Assembly (NCBI GenBank): GCA_034440615.1
Contig: JAOTOM010001535.1
Span: 1-64,000 of the forward strand
Direction of reading: 5' to 3'
DNA from: Ashinkailepas kermadecensis
Taxonomy: Eukaryota; Arthropoda; Thecostraca; Neolepadidae
DNA: 64,000 nt
Under the pieces are notes generated by a model. That model saw nothing but the letters and a program-made list of their open reading frames with translations. It was not told the origin of the DNA and searched no databases. The translations under genes were made by a program, and so were the position numbers. Of this stretch, positions 37,721 to 49,690 are shown in pieces; the stretch's first letter is position 1; each line of letters opens with the position of its first letter.

Positions 37721-38359
37721 ACCAAAAACAACTACCTCCTATGTAACGTTTCGAGTGCTACGCGACACCCCGGTTTTGTCGGCCGTGGGTCATCCACTCA
37801 TTACGTAACGCTGGGTAATATGACGTTGGCTGATGTGCGACGCAGCGTACAATAGAAGGCTGCGCGATATAGTTATGTAACGCAGTGATATTAAAGAAGA
37901 AGTGTTGGCGAGTCCGAACGCCGTGTCTGGCTCTCAGCTCCGAATAGCATGGAAAGCGCTTGTGGAGAGCCAGAAGAGGTGGGAAGCTTCTTTGCAACCC
38001 TCTCCTCCACACCCAAAAAAGACTATTTGTTCGCCCCTCAGCAAGAACACAATGTTCTGCATTCTGTTCATTGGAGTATTGCAATGTTCGACTTATAACT
38101 TTCCGCTATTTGTGGAAACCATTCAGATAGCTGGTGGAGCTGGTGGAGAATATTGCATTTTTGCATTTGCATTTTGCACTCAAATCCACTGGATGGTGGA
38201 TGGAATCGGACAAGCACGTCCTGTATCGATCTTATTAGGCTCTTTGTGCCATTTGTAAATCTGAGTAAAAATCACAGCGACCTTGTCAAGCGACTGATAT
38301 CACACAATTGCATTAGTTGGCTAGCAGCGCCTTTTGTTGTCTGTGGCTTTACGACTCAC

Positions 38360-38490
38360 TAAGGAGCTGAGGCCATATGGCGTCACCTGCCCCTCACCCT
38401 GACAGGAAGGGCGGACATCGAGGGGAATCAAACCCAGTACCTCTGGTCTCCCAGACGCCCAGCTTAACCACTGAGCTACTGACGCCCCCG
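38360..38490 (-). repeat. tRNA-derived SINE-like element, minus strand
   Basis: On the minus strand, GGGGGCGTCAGTAGCTCAGT begins at 38490. It contains an A box (TAGCTCAGTGG) and, 33 bases later, a B box (GGTTTGATTCC). Between them a TCTGG/CCAGA hairpin replaces a normal anticodon arm. The segment continues into GTCCGCCCTTCCTGTCAGG and beyond without a clean acceptor stem. It is a tRNA fossil or SINE head, and it differs from the one at 37572. Confidence 0.6.
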
Positions 38491-38499
38491 GTTAGCAGC

Positions 38500-40139
38500 A
38501 CCTGTCGTCATTGGAAATCACCACTCTGGCCCGAATGCCCTACTCGCTAATAGTGGGAAACCTTTACAAGATATGCGTAGCAACTAATGGTTCTACCAAG
38601 AGTCCACCAATCCTTTTGGTAGACCAAACGTCGTTGCGCCTTTGGTCGTTCTTCAAAAATATCATGGGCGAATTGTCGATAAGAATACTTCCCACAGCCA
38701 TCTCACTAAAAAAAACGGCTTTCTTTAGACCCAGCGAACATCTGTGCGTGAGGAAACGGTGCCGATCGATGAGCCTGCTCAGCTCTCGTCGGGTGCAAGG
38801 CTATGTGAAGCTCGTGTTTTCAGAGTGTTGACAGGTGAGCCAATCAGCACCACAGCAATGTACAGCACAAATGATCATTCGACGCAATTCGGACTGTGTG
38901 TCGATGCTTAAAACATGGCATTAGGAATGTTATATTATTATGGCAGTATAAGGAGCATTGATGATATGTGCAGAGACAGTGCAACTGGCTATGCTTAACA
39001 TTTGAAGATTGCTTCAAACGCCAGTATAAGAGAAGAATCGGCTAAATTTAAAAAGTCCTAGGAAGCGGCGCAGTTCGTTTTCCCTTTTTCTTAGCCTAGC
39101 ATGACGAGAGGGCTGCACCACCAGAAGCCATATGGATACAGAAAGCACATACAGAGATGCATTAGAACACCCTAGAAAGCCCAGACAGGGATATCGTGCG
39201 ACCTATTTCGGAACAGCAACGATAACGTGGCATCCCATTGGAAATTCATTTGAACCGCCCATGAGGACAAAGTTCCTCAGCTATTTTTTGCATCCAACTG
39301 TGGATCAAGCCAAGGCCAAAAATGCGCGCGTGTCCTGTACGATGTGCTCTGCACACTGCGATATGCGATCCGATAACTGACCTCAAAGCAAATTAGAAAG
39401 GTACGGGTTATTCCGGGACAGCGAAGTTAATGTAGCAAAATTAGCCCATTTCCAAAGGAACCATCACAAGCCATCCATAAGGGTAGTGTACAAAATGTAC
39501 CTCATTGCATCTGCTCATGGCTATAGCTAATGCCCATGTGGATCGATATGCGTCAACCAATGCCTTAAATACACCAACATGGCAAACTAACATATGAGGT
39601 CCGCAAATTGAACTCAAATAAATCTAGCAGGTTTAAGGGCTGATGTGCTACTTCGGCACAACGAGGGTCATGTAACAAACCAGACGCATTTCCCAAAAAA
39701 TCATCGCAAGCATTCCATGCTGGCAGTGTTAATTAGTTATGAAGGTTTTCGGGTGCATCAACTGGCTTTGCAGCGCCCTCCATGATGGCAGCGTACATAA
39801 TCTATCTTTTTGCATCAACGCATGGCTATAGCTGGATACGTGGCTACATGGATTAGTATACGTGTGTATGGCTATGTACTCGGTACTTTGGACCAATGTA
39901 TTGTACGCATTACGAGGTGAGGTCCGGCAAGTGAAGCTTTAACAAGTTAGCACATCTGAGTGTTCGTGGGGTATTCCGGCACAAGAAAGGCCAGGTGGCA
40001 AAAGGGTGCATCTCGCTAGTAAATACCCTCAACTATGAGGACAGAGTGTATCGGTTATTATTTGCATCCAACTGTGGATTAAACTAATGCAGAAAGTGCA
40101 TCAGCATTTGTGTGTGTGTTTGTATTGCTACGTACCCCA
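38500..40139. other. No supported gene
   Basis: Unique sequence. Short plus-strand frames at 38511-38831 and 39132-39380 are unrecognised. Confidence 0.5.
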
Positions 40140-40215
40140 CAGCACAGGCGTAGGAACGTCTCAAAAAGTGGGTGGGCCAGGGTCAACAACAGGGGCGCAG
40201 CCATACATTTTGCAA
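40140..40215 (+). repeat. Dispersed GTAGGAAC/GTGGGTGGGCCA repeat, copy 1
   Basis: GGCGTAGGAACGTCTCAAAAAGTGGGTGGGCCAGGG matches, in pieces and partly inverted, the block at 45340-45440. Resembles a transposon terminus; family unknown. Confidence 0.45.
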
Positions 40216-41075
40216 AGTACCATGGTTGAGCACTTTTGGGAAGAAAATCCGATAATTTGAATAGTGAACACACAACTTTCAAGGGGGCAGGCCTAAGGGG
40301 CCCCTAAGGGAGAGGAAGCAGGCCCCTAGGCGAGCCTATGGCTAACAGCAACATGTGGTACTGAAAAAGAACTATCATCACATCATAAGTACTTTCAACT
40401 TCACACTTCTCGCTGAACATGGAAATCTTCACGACTGGTGGATTCAATAATAGGTTTATCTTCCTGGTGCAAGGGAAACCTTTAGTACCTATTACTGTTC
40501 ATATACAATTTCTTCAACTTCCAATATGTGCGTGTGTGTGGGGAGTGCAAGCTCACTACAGCCTCTCTAATGGATATGTGATATGCCCTAGTTTCCATGA
40601 ATTAGTACTTTACGTCACTAAGATGTCCCCTTTGTAAATGTTCACCGATGTTGATGAGGAGAAAGAATATGCAAGAACGTAGCTTACTTGCTGCCCCATG
40701 GCAAAAGAAGTTTCATGATTGATGCAGGAAAGGATGAGAAACAGGAAAGACGGGTGATCGCTGGTTGAAAATTATTTGATCCGGTGTGTGTCAGACCAAG
40801 ATTGGCAGACTGACAGACTGGGGCAAGGAAAAACGTAATACATAACAATACATTGTATGGTGTTTGTCCTAAGAGCCTAACTCCAACACATAGATGATCA
40901 GTCACCTCAATCATCTCTGTAGTACACATTGTGCACCTAAAAATATCGGCCACTTGAAACGAAATGCTACAGCTACATCATGTGGCACCCGGCTGAAACG
41001 GAATGTAAGCGCATATTTTGAGGACCAACAATTCAGCACAAAATACTGACATGTGACAGCTCACGGCACCTCATG
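40216..41075. other. No supported gene
   Basis: Unique sequence; nothing recognisable. Confidence 0.5.
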
Positions 41076-41125
41076 AAGCCATAAACGTGTTCAGACTTAA
41101 GAGCCACAAGAACCCATCCTAAATT
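41076..41125 (-). mobile_element. LINE 3' tail fragment
   Basis: Read on the minus strand, ATGGGTTCTTGTGGCTCTTAAGTC..ATGGCTTCATG matches the terminal 3' tail of the LINE copies ending near 52735 and 59283 (GGCTCTTAAGTCTGGACAC..ATGACTTCATGAC). Only the extreme end remains. Confidence 0.5.
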
Positions 41126-41309
41126 AAATTCAATGATCAATTCCCTTCTTCCCACGTTTTCTGGTGGCTAAGAAATCCGGATAACCGCAGAGCTTTGATG
41201 CACCTCATCTCTTTGGTTAAGTACGCTCCCAGGTTGGCAACCGAACTGAGGCTCTAGTTAGGAGTTCTTTCTTGGACCTTTCCGTTTTTCTTTGTCTACG
41301 GATGTGCTT
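41126..41309. other. No supported gene
   Basis: Short unique stretch leading into the degenerate array. Confidence 0.4.
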
Positions 41310-43965
41310 TAGGGCTCCGGCAATTTTTGTTAGGGGACCGGCACATTTTTGCGACCCCGGCTCTTTTGTATAGTTTTGTTGCGTTTTTGTGCAGCGACAA
41401 TATCTTTTTTAAGGTATCGGCGCGTTTTCCCAGACCCCGAAGTGTTTATTTAGTGCCCGGTCTTTTTGTTCCTTTTCTAGGACCATGTCGATTTTTGAGG
41501 GCCCCAGCCTGTTTTTGAGGCCCCCTTGTGGTCTCAAGGCCCCGGTGTGCTTTGAGGGCCCATTGTGTTTTGTTTTTAGCTCCTGGTGTGTTTATTTAGA
41601 GCTGCAACGCATGTTTTAAGGCCCTGCCGCTTTTTCCCAGACTCGGTAGGCTTTGGAGGGCCCGGTGCATTTTCGTCCTCCAGTTGTGTTCTTAGGATCC
41701 CGCTGTGTTCATTTGAGGTTCCTTGCTCACACTTGTGGGACCCCAGCACGATATTGGGGGCTCCGGTATAACTTATCGGGTTCCCGTCGCGACTTTTTGG
41801 GCCCAGGTGCGTGGCTCCGTGGGGGGGGGGATCCGATGCCAGTTTTCTTGGCTCGACGCAATTTTTGGTCACTCCTCCTGAGTTATGTAAATTACGAGCC
41901 ACGGCCCGATTTTTCTGGCCCGCGGCGACATTTCTTGTTGTCCCGTCGCGATTGTTCGACCTCTGGTACGTTTTTTGGTGCCGTATGCGATTTGTTAAGG
42001 CATCCGATGGTCTGTTTGGGCTAAGGAGCGATTTTCCTGGCTCGGACATTCATTTTTCGGAATTTATCTTTATTTTGGAGGGCTCCGGCTTGATCCTTGT
42101 CGGGTTTCTATGCGATTTTTGGGCAACGCTGTGCTTATTTGTGCCTATGGACGCCAATTTTTGGAAGCCCCGAGGTGATTTTTTCAAGCCCCGACCAGAA
42201 TTTATGGGAATACCGACATAAATTGTGGGTCCCAAGCGCGATATTTGGGAGGGGGGGGGGCTTGCGCTAGTTCGCGTGGCGCGTTGTACTTATCTAGGCT
42301 CCGGCGAGGTTTTGGCATTCCCGGCGCAAATTTTTGGGCACGGTGCAAGTTTTTTTGTGCCGGTTGTATTTATTTATATCTTCTAATTCTGGGGCCCCGA
42401 CGCGAATATATGAGGCCCCAGATCATTTCTTGGTATTCCGTCGCGATTCTTGGGTTCTTGGAAGACCACTTCTTCAGGATGGAGGGGGGGGGTATTTGCG
42501 TCTTTGGTATGTCACTGTGGCTGCTCAACGAGTTTTTTTTTCAGCCGATGCCAACCTTCAGAGTAAAAAGGCTCTTAGGAGAACTTTCTTTCAGGACCTG
42601 TTCTGAATTTTCCGAAGCTCGGGTCAATTCGAAGGAGTCCTTTTGTGATTTTTTTGGTCGACTTCTATTTTTGTAAGCGTGCTGTGCGATATTTTTCGGC
42701 CCCGGTACGATTCTTCGGGCTTCCGGTGCATTTTTTTCGGTGCTCCAACGCGCTTCTTTACCGGGGCCCGACGCGTTTTGGGGGTCTTTGACGAAATTTT
42801 TGTGGCCGCAGAGTAACATTCCGGGTATGAATTGATTTTTGGGAAGCCAGCTGCGACTTGTGTGGCTCCGGCGCGACTTTTTGGGCCTCTAGAGATTTCC
42901 AAAGGCAGCGGCGCGACATTTTTGGGTCTAAGTGCGATTTGGACCCTGTCTTCATTTGATGGGATGCCTATTGCGAGTTTTAGTGGCTTCGACACGTATT
43001 TAGGGGTCCAACACTTTTTGGTTTCTTTTGGAACAATTGCTGGGACCCCCGAGTGATTTTCCATGTCCAGACTGTTCTTTCGTTGCCCCGGCTTCATTTA
43101 TTGGGCGTTCCCGATGAAACTTTTGGGGCTCCGGTCCGACCTGTCGAGCCCCTAGCGTGATTTTCAATGGCCCGGGCTTGACTTTTTGGTACCTTCAGGC
43201 TCAGCATGATTTCCAGTGGCCCCGGCCAAACCTTTTGGAGTCCCCATCGTGATTTTCAAGAACCCCGGCACAACTTTTTCGGCACCCAGCTTGATTTTCT
43301 GGGCTCAGGCGCGAACTTTCTAAGCCCAGCGTGATTTTCAGGGGCCCAGCCCGTCTTTCTGCGGCACCCATCGTGATTTTCAAGGACCACCGTAAGATTT
43401 TCTTGTGTGCTCCCAGTGTGATTTTCTCGGTGCCCGGTCCAACTTTTTGGGGTCCCAGCGCGATTATCAGGGGCCCCGACCCGACCTTTTGGGACCTAGC
43501 GTGATTTTGAGGTCCTGGCCAGTCTTTTTGGTGGCCAGTGTCGTTTTCGAGGGTACCGGCGTAACTTCCGGTCTTTTTGGTCTCCAGCTTGATTTACAAG
43601 TGCGTTGCCCTACATCTTATGGCCTTAGCGTGACTTTCTTGGGCCCTTGCGCGATTTATCGGGGTACGGCGCGACCTTTTGGAGGCCCAGCGGTATTTTC
43701 AGGGGCACAGTGCAATATTTTGGAGCCATCAGCGTCATTTGTAGGATTCCGGAGCAATTTTTGAGGCCCCAATGTTATTTTCAGGCGCCTAGGTTGGATT
43801 TTGGGAGCCCCATCGTCATTTCAGGAACCCCTGCGCGACTTTTCAGGGACCCGAAAGTTTTTTATGTTCCCCAATGTGATTGTTGGGGACACCAGCAGGA
43901 TTTTTTTAGGAAGCCTGGCGTTATTTTTCCGAACCGTGGCGCGATATTGGGGCCCACAACCTCTC
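41310..43965 (+). repeat. 2.65-kb highly degenerate tandem array
   Basis: Throughout, a short theme recurs: a CCC(C/T)GG element, then CGCGA(T/C) or CGTGAT, then TTTT, then GGG, roughly every 25-30 bases. Right of 43140 a two-part form is clear, alternating AGCGTGATTTTCAGGGGCCC with CGGCGCGACTTTTTGGGG at a combined 40-52 bases. No two units are identical and spacing drifts. All frames are short and change constantly. This looks like a very old array in which mutation has outrun homogenisation. Confidence 0.85.
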
Positions 43966-45339
43966 ATGGGGAGGGGGACTGCTCCAATTCCCCCCATCGG
44001 TACACCATTGCATATGTCCCAATGATTATATAGATTAACGATGACGTCTATAGAGTATATCGCACAAAGTCGACTTTCCTATGCCCATTTAACTGCTTGC
44101 ACCACAAGTAGTGTTCATAAATATACACCCTACAATTGGCTTAAATTCATCCCATTATCTTCAGGTTTCTTAAATCTCAGCCTGGACGTACACATCACTG
44201 GACGATGAAAAGTCTTGATAGTAGTCTCCGTTGCAATTCGGTGTTTTAATGCTCTTAATCTAAATGTCTTCATTGAATAGATTATGGGATCAGAGTCTAT
44301 ACTATGCAATATTGTTGCATATACCATGAGCCTACCATCTTACCGAACCATTTATGTTGAATGCCATAACATGAATTCAATGTTTAACGTGCTGTCAATG
44401 CCACTACGCAGTTACCCATCTGAAGATCCACTCGGGTCAGTTGCCATGCTCGTCATGTGCCTTCTCAGGTCGCATGACAAGCATCACTCGTTACTCGTCA
44501 CATCATCACTCTTCATATCACTCCTCATGTGACCTTGTCAGGTCGCATCACGAGCGCCTAGTCCTCTCTGGGGATTCTAAGATTCTGAGAGGCGTTCTCG
44601 CACTTAAAGTTGATATAATAGTGTGTGGACCTCATTATTGTATGTATGCTGTCATAATATATGATGGAAGTAAGTATTTTGCTATATTGGATGCCAACAC
44701 CGATAATACCCAGGCATCTCGATGAAAAGGTTGGATATCTGTGTGCTGTGCCAAACTGAAAATCCATTGAAATGTGGAAATTTGTACGTTCTATTCCATA
44801 CTACAGTCACGCAATGAATGTATCGTGGTAGTAATCTGTACGCTTCAATAATCAAAATACATGTAAATGTTGATGTGTATGGCAGCTAGGACCAAGGCCG
44901 TATATAATACATAGCTCTGTAATATCAAGGCAAGGAAATTGCACTTCCAAATTGTATGTCTTACCATGATTGCGCTACGTTACTACCCTCAGCCTTTACA
45001 ATTTTCCACTCTAGGCAATATTAATGAAATTGATGTTGAGGATGTTAACAGTCAAAGAACCACATTGAAACTCTAGTACGGACATATTTTGGTACTGGCT
45101 GGCACATTATCTTCTTTATATTCTTTTCATAGCATAATATAAGGTGTGAATATCCATATGGCTGTTGTATCACATCAACTCCTGAATTAGTTGCGTTATT
45201 GTATGGTCATGTCCAAGTGTGCATCACTTAAGAAATGAAGTGCTGCGATGCGATATGTACAGCTTTTGCTTAGTTATGGATTGCAGGAAGTTGTTCTCAT
45301 ATTCAAATGTGTGCATGCTGCATTTTAGGAAATTTAGAT
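43966..45339. other. No supported gene
   Basis: AT-rich unique sequence; nothing recognisable. Confidence 0.5.
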
Positions 45340-45440
45340 GTCTCAAAAGTGGGAGGGCCAGCTACCATTGTTGGCCCTCCCACTTTGAAAAGTGGGTGGG
45401 CCATGGCCCCCTGGCCCCCCCCTGTTCCTACGCCTATGCC
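45340..45440 (-). repeat. Dispersed repeat copy 2 with a 15-bp stem
   Basis: AAAGTGGGAGGGCCA (45346-45360) is exactly complementary to TGGCCCTCCCACTTT (45372-45386) around an 11-base loop. A further AAAGTGGGTGGGCCATGG and, at the right end, GTTCCTACGCCTATG relate this to 40140-40190 in the opposite orientation. Probably a fold-back, non-autonomous element. Confidence 0.6.
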
Positions 45441-46049
45441 CACAATGAGGACCGATATCCCGTACACAGTACCATGAGAGGTTCGCGAACTGAACTGGAT
45501 TTCGAGGAGGGGACAGGGACCATGAACCTGCCCAAATCGCTGATTTGTTAAAACCTGCACTGAAATGGAATGTTCTCAAAATATAAATATTTGATGAGAT
45601 AAAGAGTTGTCCTAAATGTACCCACCGAATGTTAGCTGTTGAAACCTGAAGAGTATTTTTTACGAAATCGGAGATCTATAATCGCCCTCCTGCGAAACCG
45701 GTTGACAGCCAGCCTTTGGATCTGCCAGTGTATATAATATATCCTTTGCAACCGTACATGGCTGTACTCGATGCCTAAGTGAATTGAGATATGTGTGTGC
45801 AGAGCTGCACACTACGCACTTAGGACCACTTCGCTGTATATCTTTCGAAGTAAGGTTCAGCATGCGAAGTTGAAACAATTAATACCATTGTGGACTTGTG
45901 GGATATTCCGGCTCAACAAACATGTGTTGTCATGAAGGACTCAAGCCACTAGAATGCTCCGAGAATGCGGCACCATCCTACGAAAGAACTACGTTGCGGC
46001 GGCCCACGTCGTGGTCTACATGGCCTCCAAGAGTCGTACCACATCTACG
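45441..46049. other. No supported gene
   Basis: Unique sequence; nothing recognisable. Confidence 0.45.
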
Positions 46050-46490
46050 TTTTGCCAGACAACACAGGCGAATGATATAACTCCATAGACTGAGGAGAGA
46101 TGCAACATCTGGTGGACAACACATGCGAATGACACCACTCCATAGAATGAGGAGAGATACATCTGGTGGACAACACAGGCGAATGATGCAACTCCATGGA
46201 ATGAGGAGAGATGCAACATCTGGTGGACAAACAGGCGAATGATACAACTCCATAGACTGAGGAGAAATTCAACATCTGGTGGACAACACAGGTCAATAAT
46301 ACAACTCCACAGACTGAGGAGAGATGCAACATCTGGTGGACAACACAGGCCAACGATACAACTCCATAGACTGAGGAGAGATGCAACATCTGGTGGACAA
46401 CACAGGCCAACGATACAACTCCATAGACTGAGGAGAGATGCAACATATGGTGGACAACACAGGCCAATGATACAACTCCATAGAGGAGAG
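46050..46490 (+). repeat. 57-bp minisatellite, 8 copies
   Basis: The motif CTCCATAGACTGAGGAGAGA followed by TGCAACATCTGGTGGACAACACAGG starts at 46081, 46138, 46192, 46248, 46305, 46362, 46419 and 46476. The spacing is 57 bp with small deletions in copies 2-3. The period is a multiple of three, so minus-strand frames show a 19-residue repeat (CCISPQSMELYRWPVLSTR). I see no sign it is translated. Confidence 0.97.
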
Positions 46491-46872
46491 ATGCTATATC
46501 TGGCCTCCAGTTTACCGTTGCCGACCACGGCCCAGAAATATAAGTTCAGTGGGTGTTCGAGGCCTCTTCAGAGGGTGTTCGCGTGTTCATGTAAGTAGCA
46601 CAAACATAATCACAGTAACAATTACTAATGCACTTTTTATTGATCAATTCTTACTAATCAATTCAGGGTTTCTCCAGGGTTGAAGCTGCCATCGTGGGTG
46701 AATGTATGGACTTCATGGATGATGAGGATGTGCTCAAATGCCAAAAATGTCGACTTTGTATCGCTATAACCAACAGGATCACACCCACGTGGTGCGTTTG
46801 CCAGCATCATCTGCCCATGAAGCATCTGATAAGTAATCCTGTTCTTCATGCCTGTCAAACTCAACACATTCT
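46491..46872. other. No supported gene
   Basis: Unique sequence between the minisatellite and the LINE 3' end; nothing recognisable. Confidence 0.4.
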
Positions 46873-47285
46873 TAGTTAGTTAGTTATTCGGGCTTTAGGG
46901 CGCGTCGACAACTATGGTCATATTGCGCCCATAACTAAGGTATTCATAGAAATATGGTTAGAGACTTATCAAGCCTCTTTTTGTGGGCACTGCCAAAATG
47001 TTGCTATTGTGCTGTATATTTCTCATGTAATGCCTATCAGTGGGGAGTATATATTACCGAGAACGATACATCAGAAAGGAAGTAAATACGTCGTCCCGGT
47101 TGGACATTGCTAGACTCGTTAGGCAGAATAACACTAAGTGAGTCTACCTGTGCAAATCCAAAGTGACGCATACGCTCGTCAGCATAAAGAAGACACGAGA
47201 TAAAAACATGGCGAACTGTCAGTGGTGCACGGCATCTTATGTACGGAGGCTTGTCGCCAACGCACAACCCAACACACTCATTTCA
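46873..47285 (-). mobile_element. 5'-truncated non-LTR retrotransposon 3' end (RNase H-type tail)
   Basis: The minus strand is open from 47267 to 47037 and encodes the C-terminal tail typical of arthropod-type LINEs with an RNase H domain: GDKPPYIRCRAPLTVRHVFI, then SCLLYADERMRHFG. The usual C..C......H....C knuckle has lost its first cysteine (tyrosine in PPYIRC). The 3' UTR ends with GGGCGCAATATGACCATAG.. and GCGCCCTAAAGCCCGAATAACTAACTAAC at 46873. The rest of the reverse transcriptase is absent, as expected of 5' truncation. Confidence 0.8.
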
Positions 47286-48249
47286 TGTTCTTGAAATATG
47301 GATACGTGGACGATTTGGACAACTGTGAGAGCTAAAAATACAATCACTTAAACATAGTCAATGACTATGTTGTCCAGTCATTGTTGTCATATATTGTATA
47401 TTGTTGTCATATGTTGTCTACACAACTATTATTCATGCAGAGGGATTCAATGCTGATCAATCCTCATATGCAGGCTATTGCTGTACTCAATGAAACCTCA
47501 CATGGACTCAGTGTCCGAAAATTCCCAAAGTTGAGTGGAGACTCATACTTCATAATAATTATTATCACATTACTTCATTTCTTTTTGTCAAGTGCTACTT
47601 TTGACATTTTATTACAGGTTGTGAGTGGCATTTGGGCCTTTAGAAGCGATTATGGTTTTCCGCAGTAGTACAGCCCACTGGAAAAGGTAGCAGGTACACC
47701 ACTGATGCAGTGTTAAAATAATTGTTGTTTTTTTTGTTAGGTGTGGGATGTGGATACGAGTAAAGCAGGATGTCGAAATTGTCATGGAAACAAGGTGAGT
47801 TCAAGTACTTGCTAAGTCCTTCAAACCCAATTTTGAGATAGTTGAGTACATATGACTGTACCCCTTTTGCGTGTTTTGAGAGGTACCTAATTTGGGGATA
47901 TGGATATCAACGATAAAGATATAAATAACTATGCTATAGTTAGTTATTTCGGCCTTAGGGCGCTTCGACCAGTAAATACCTATGCTATAAACCAGCATTG
48001 CATAACATAGCACATCATAGGTGATCCCTTTAACTGAAATTGCGCCACAGTATGTTCGGCATCACGATCACCGATCCGATATGGTGAGTATGATACTTAT
48101 AAATTGGATACTGTTCGAAACATGGTATGAAGACTTCGCAAACATCCACCAAGAAGCACGATGTCGATAGATCTTTGGGAAGGATGTCGATTCAGTGTTC
48201 AGTAAGTGGTACATTCCACCCTATTTCACGAAAATTTTATAACTGCACT
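47286..48249. other. No supported gene
   Basis: Unique sequence with one LINE-end fragment at about 47938-47975; nothing coding is recognised. Confidence 0.45.
47938..47975 (-). mobile_element. Short second copy of the same LINE 3' terminus
   Basis: TTAGTTATTTCGGCCTTAGGGCGCTTCGACCA on the plus strand matches the terminal 35-40 bases of the element at 46873-47285 in the same orientation. No coding part is present. Confidence 0.6.
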
Positions 48250-48917
48250 GATGTCACCACCATCACCAAACAATGAACAAAGATCATCAAAGATCACTTA
48301 ATAGTCATTATTCATATGTATTTGAACATAGCTTTGACACCAGCTGTTCATTTTGACATCACCCCTCCCACCTCTATTTCACAAAATCAATTTCAAGACA
48401 CTGTACGGACTGATCCGTATTTCAGGCTATTGAGAGCTATGTAAAGTTTCCCTGAATTAATCGATTAAAATTCAGTTATCATAAACAAAATCTAAACAGT
48501 GACTACACTACATGACACATATACTGGATTTATAGATAGCATTGCTTCCCAGTTCACACAGATTACACAAAAGCTGTAAGCTAGTTTGGCCCACTTGGTG
48601 ATATCAGTTGTACACAACTGGTTTTGCTTGCTGGTTTTAACCATGGTTATAGCTGATTAAAGTTACATGCTGGTCAAAACTTATCAATCATGGCAGCAGC
48701 ATCGGCCATACTTACAAAATATGCTCTATAATTCAGGGAATGGGGCATGATCAAACTTCAGCTGTGCAGGTGATGAATTAGGGACCAGCTGTTCTGTGCA
48801 CCTTTTCAAGAACATGAGGAAGTTGATACTGTAATACAACTCATCCTCTTCAGGCTGAACTCCTCCACCTTTTAATGTCAACATCATTGTGTAGGTCAAA
48901 TTATTTGACCAGTAACT

Positions 48918-49690
48918 CATTGACTAGTAACTAAGTCATACAGTGTTTGGGCTTAATAAGGACCACAGGAACCCATCTAGGTTAGCATGTCAAGGAAAGA
49001 CACCATAAAATAGCAAGAGACTGAAACACCTAAACCAATACTATATCATGAGTTTTAAGTAAAATATCTACACCCTTCCCCTCCCCTCCCCCTCCTGCTG
49101 TGTTGCCTTGGCCAGTCCCATCAGTATGACATATCCAAAGAAAGGTGCTGAATCCATGGCAATGCACACTTGCTACTGGCATAATCCCCCATTAATAAGC
49201 ATGATAAGACACATACTATCTCAATCTACAACAATTCACATCCCCTACTGCATAACTTTGAATAAAAAGTATACATGGATCTAAATAATTTACCAGCCCT
49301 ATTTTAAATACAGTTACATAGAGACCCCACCCCACTATATCACCATGTATGGTATTTCATTGATCAACCACTCAGTAAATTTGTTTCATAACTTAGCCAT
49401 TTTGACATTTAACAATACCAATAATGATTCCTAGCATTCTAATTGCTCTGTTCCTGGCTAAATTACATGGTATTTCTGATTTATTGTCACTTGAAACTAA
49501 CACGCCCAAATCTGTCTGTGCTTCAATACTTCTAGCGCATTACCACCCATTGCAGATATGAATGCCCCACCTCCAGTCCCCAGATGCATAACCTCATATT
49601 TGTTATAGTTGAAAGGCATATGTAATTGATCAGCCCATATTTTAGGTTATCTACATCTAGCCGAACAAAGTCAACAAACCCAATGCAACC
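48918..49690 (-). mobile_element. Decayed LINE, reverse transcriptase C-terminal part and 3' UTR
   Basis: The minus strand around 49660-49480 translates to WADQLHMPFNYNKYEVMHLG, the thumb/connection block WA..WQM.FN..KC..MH.G of CR1-like LINEs. It is followed after a break by NRAIRMLGIIIG (about 49440). The 3' end at 48918 (ATGACTTAG..) and the UTR block near 48960-49020 match the copies at 51560-52735 and 59283-59687. It is riddled with stops and entirely free of CpG. Confidence 0.75.
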
